DNA from: an uncultured Bacteroides sp.
Lineage (GTDB): Bacteria; Bacteroidota; Bacteroidia; Bacteroidales; Bacteroidaceae
Assembly (NCBI RefSeq): GCF_958445495.1
Contig: NZ_CAUCSQ010000007.1
Span: 62,001-126,000, forward strand
Direction: 5' to 3'
DNA: 64,000 nt
Shown here: positions 63,841 through 64,000 of the stretch, one piece after another
How the letters are laid out: every line of letters starts with the position of its first letter
How positions within the stretch are numbered: position 1 is the first letter of the stretch
Notes under the pieces: generated by a model
What the model was told of the DNA's origin: nothing
Database searches by the model: none
What the model saw: only the letters and a program-made list of their open reading frames with translations
Program-made: the position numbers and the translations under genes

Positions 63841-64000
63841 ATGGCAAAAGAACTGAAAGACCTTACCAAACGCGGTGAAAACTATTCACAGTGGTATAAC
63901 GATTTGGTGGTAAAAGCTGACTTGGCAGAGCAGTCTGCCGTGCGCGGATGTATGGTGATTAAGCCTTACGGATACGCTATTTGGGAAAAGATGCAACGTC
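63841..64000 (+). CDS. proS: Prolyl-tRNA synthetase, N-terminal fragment cut by window edge
   Basis: Fifty-three codons are visible, beginning MAKELKDLTKRGENYSQWYN and continuing through VRGCMVIKPYGYAIWEKMQR. This is the start of the archaeal/eukaryal-type prolyl-tRNA synthetase found in Bacteroides, which charges tRNA-Pro in the cytoplasm. The rest lies beyond base 64000. The ATG follows an A-rich stretch (GAAAAATATA). Confidence 0.93.
   Translation, partial: MAKELKDLTKRGENYSQWYNDLVVKADLAEQSAVRGCMVIKPYGYAIWEKMQR

Noticed and set aside
1..64000. CRISPR arrays, rRNA genes, insertion sequences
   Set aside because: No regularly spaced direct repeats, rRNA motifs or transposase-like frames were seen on reading either strand.

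Overview
The window looks like chromosomal DNA of a gut Bacteroides-type bacterium (phylum Bacteroidota). Reasons: SusC/SusD genes, a hybrid two-component system, many exported glycoside hydrolases with F5/8-type C and BACON domains, a Ser-type sulfatase, and promoters of the Bacteroides form TTG/TTTG-N18/19-TAnnTTTG. I cannot name the species.

Region 1 (1-26.7 kb, all + strand) is a plant-pectin-type polysaccharide utilisation locus that enters from the left edge. It encodes three GH2 enzymes (the first is cut by the window edge), a TlpA-like lipoprotein, a GH106 alpha-L-rhamnosidase, an SGNH acetylesterase, a DUF5703-type protein, a hybrid two-component sensor/regulator with its own promoter, a PL1 pectate lyase and a large beta-helix/barrel fusion. 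A strong terminator closes the block at 26.66 kb. Its SusC/SusD pair is not in the window. Rhamnosidase plus pectate lyase suggests a rhamnose-containing pectin; this is inference.

Region 2 (26.7-42.1 kb) is mostly housekeeping and stress functions. It holds an ECF sigma factor followed by an 83-residue protein that looks like only the cytoplasmic head of a FecR anti-sigma factor; a split ThrE-type exporter with a membrane protein; a HAD phosphatase and a FucP-like transporter (both - strand); a redox cluster (NapH/NapG-like fusion, Tat-type aldo/keto reductase with ferredoxin tail, DUF1893 protein, ECF S component); an efflux operon (TolC, HlyD, two ABC-2 permeases, no ATPase); and tRNA-Gly(CCC) with a near-consensus promoter.

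Region 3 (42.9-62.1 kb) is a second utilisation locus: SusC, SusD, a surface glycan-binding lipoprotein, an M60 metallopeptidase with BACON and F5/8 domains, a LacZ-type GH2, a GH31 of the alpha-N-acetylgalactosaminidase type carrying dockerin- and cohesin-like modules, and a sulfatase. Together these fit breakdown of mucin-type O-glycoproteins (Tn/T antigen, sulfated). No regulator gene is present. Upstream of susC a perfect 17-bp inverted repeat brackets about 170 bp. This segment carries a good promoter pointing away from susC, which is the signature of an invertible, phase-variable promoter captured in the OFF orientation. This is the most striking observation in the window.

The right end holds an orphan DUF3440 (IbrA/PAPS-reductase-like) gene on the - strand and the first 160 bases of proS. 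No CRISPR array, rRNA, insertion sequence or recombinase gene was seen.
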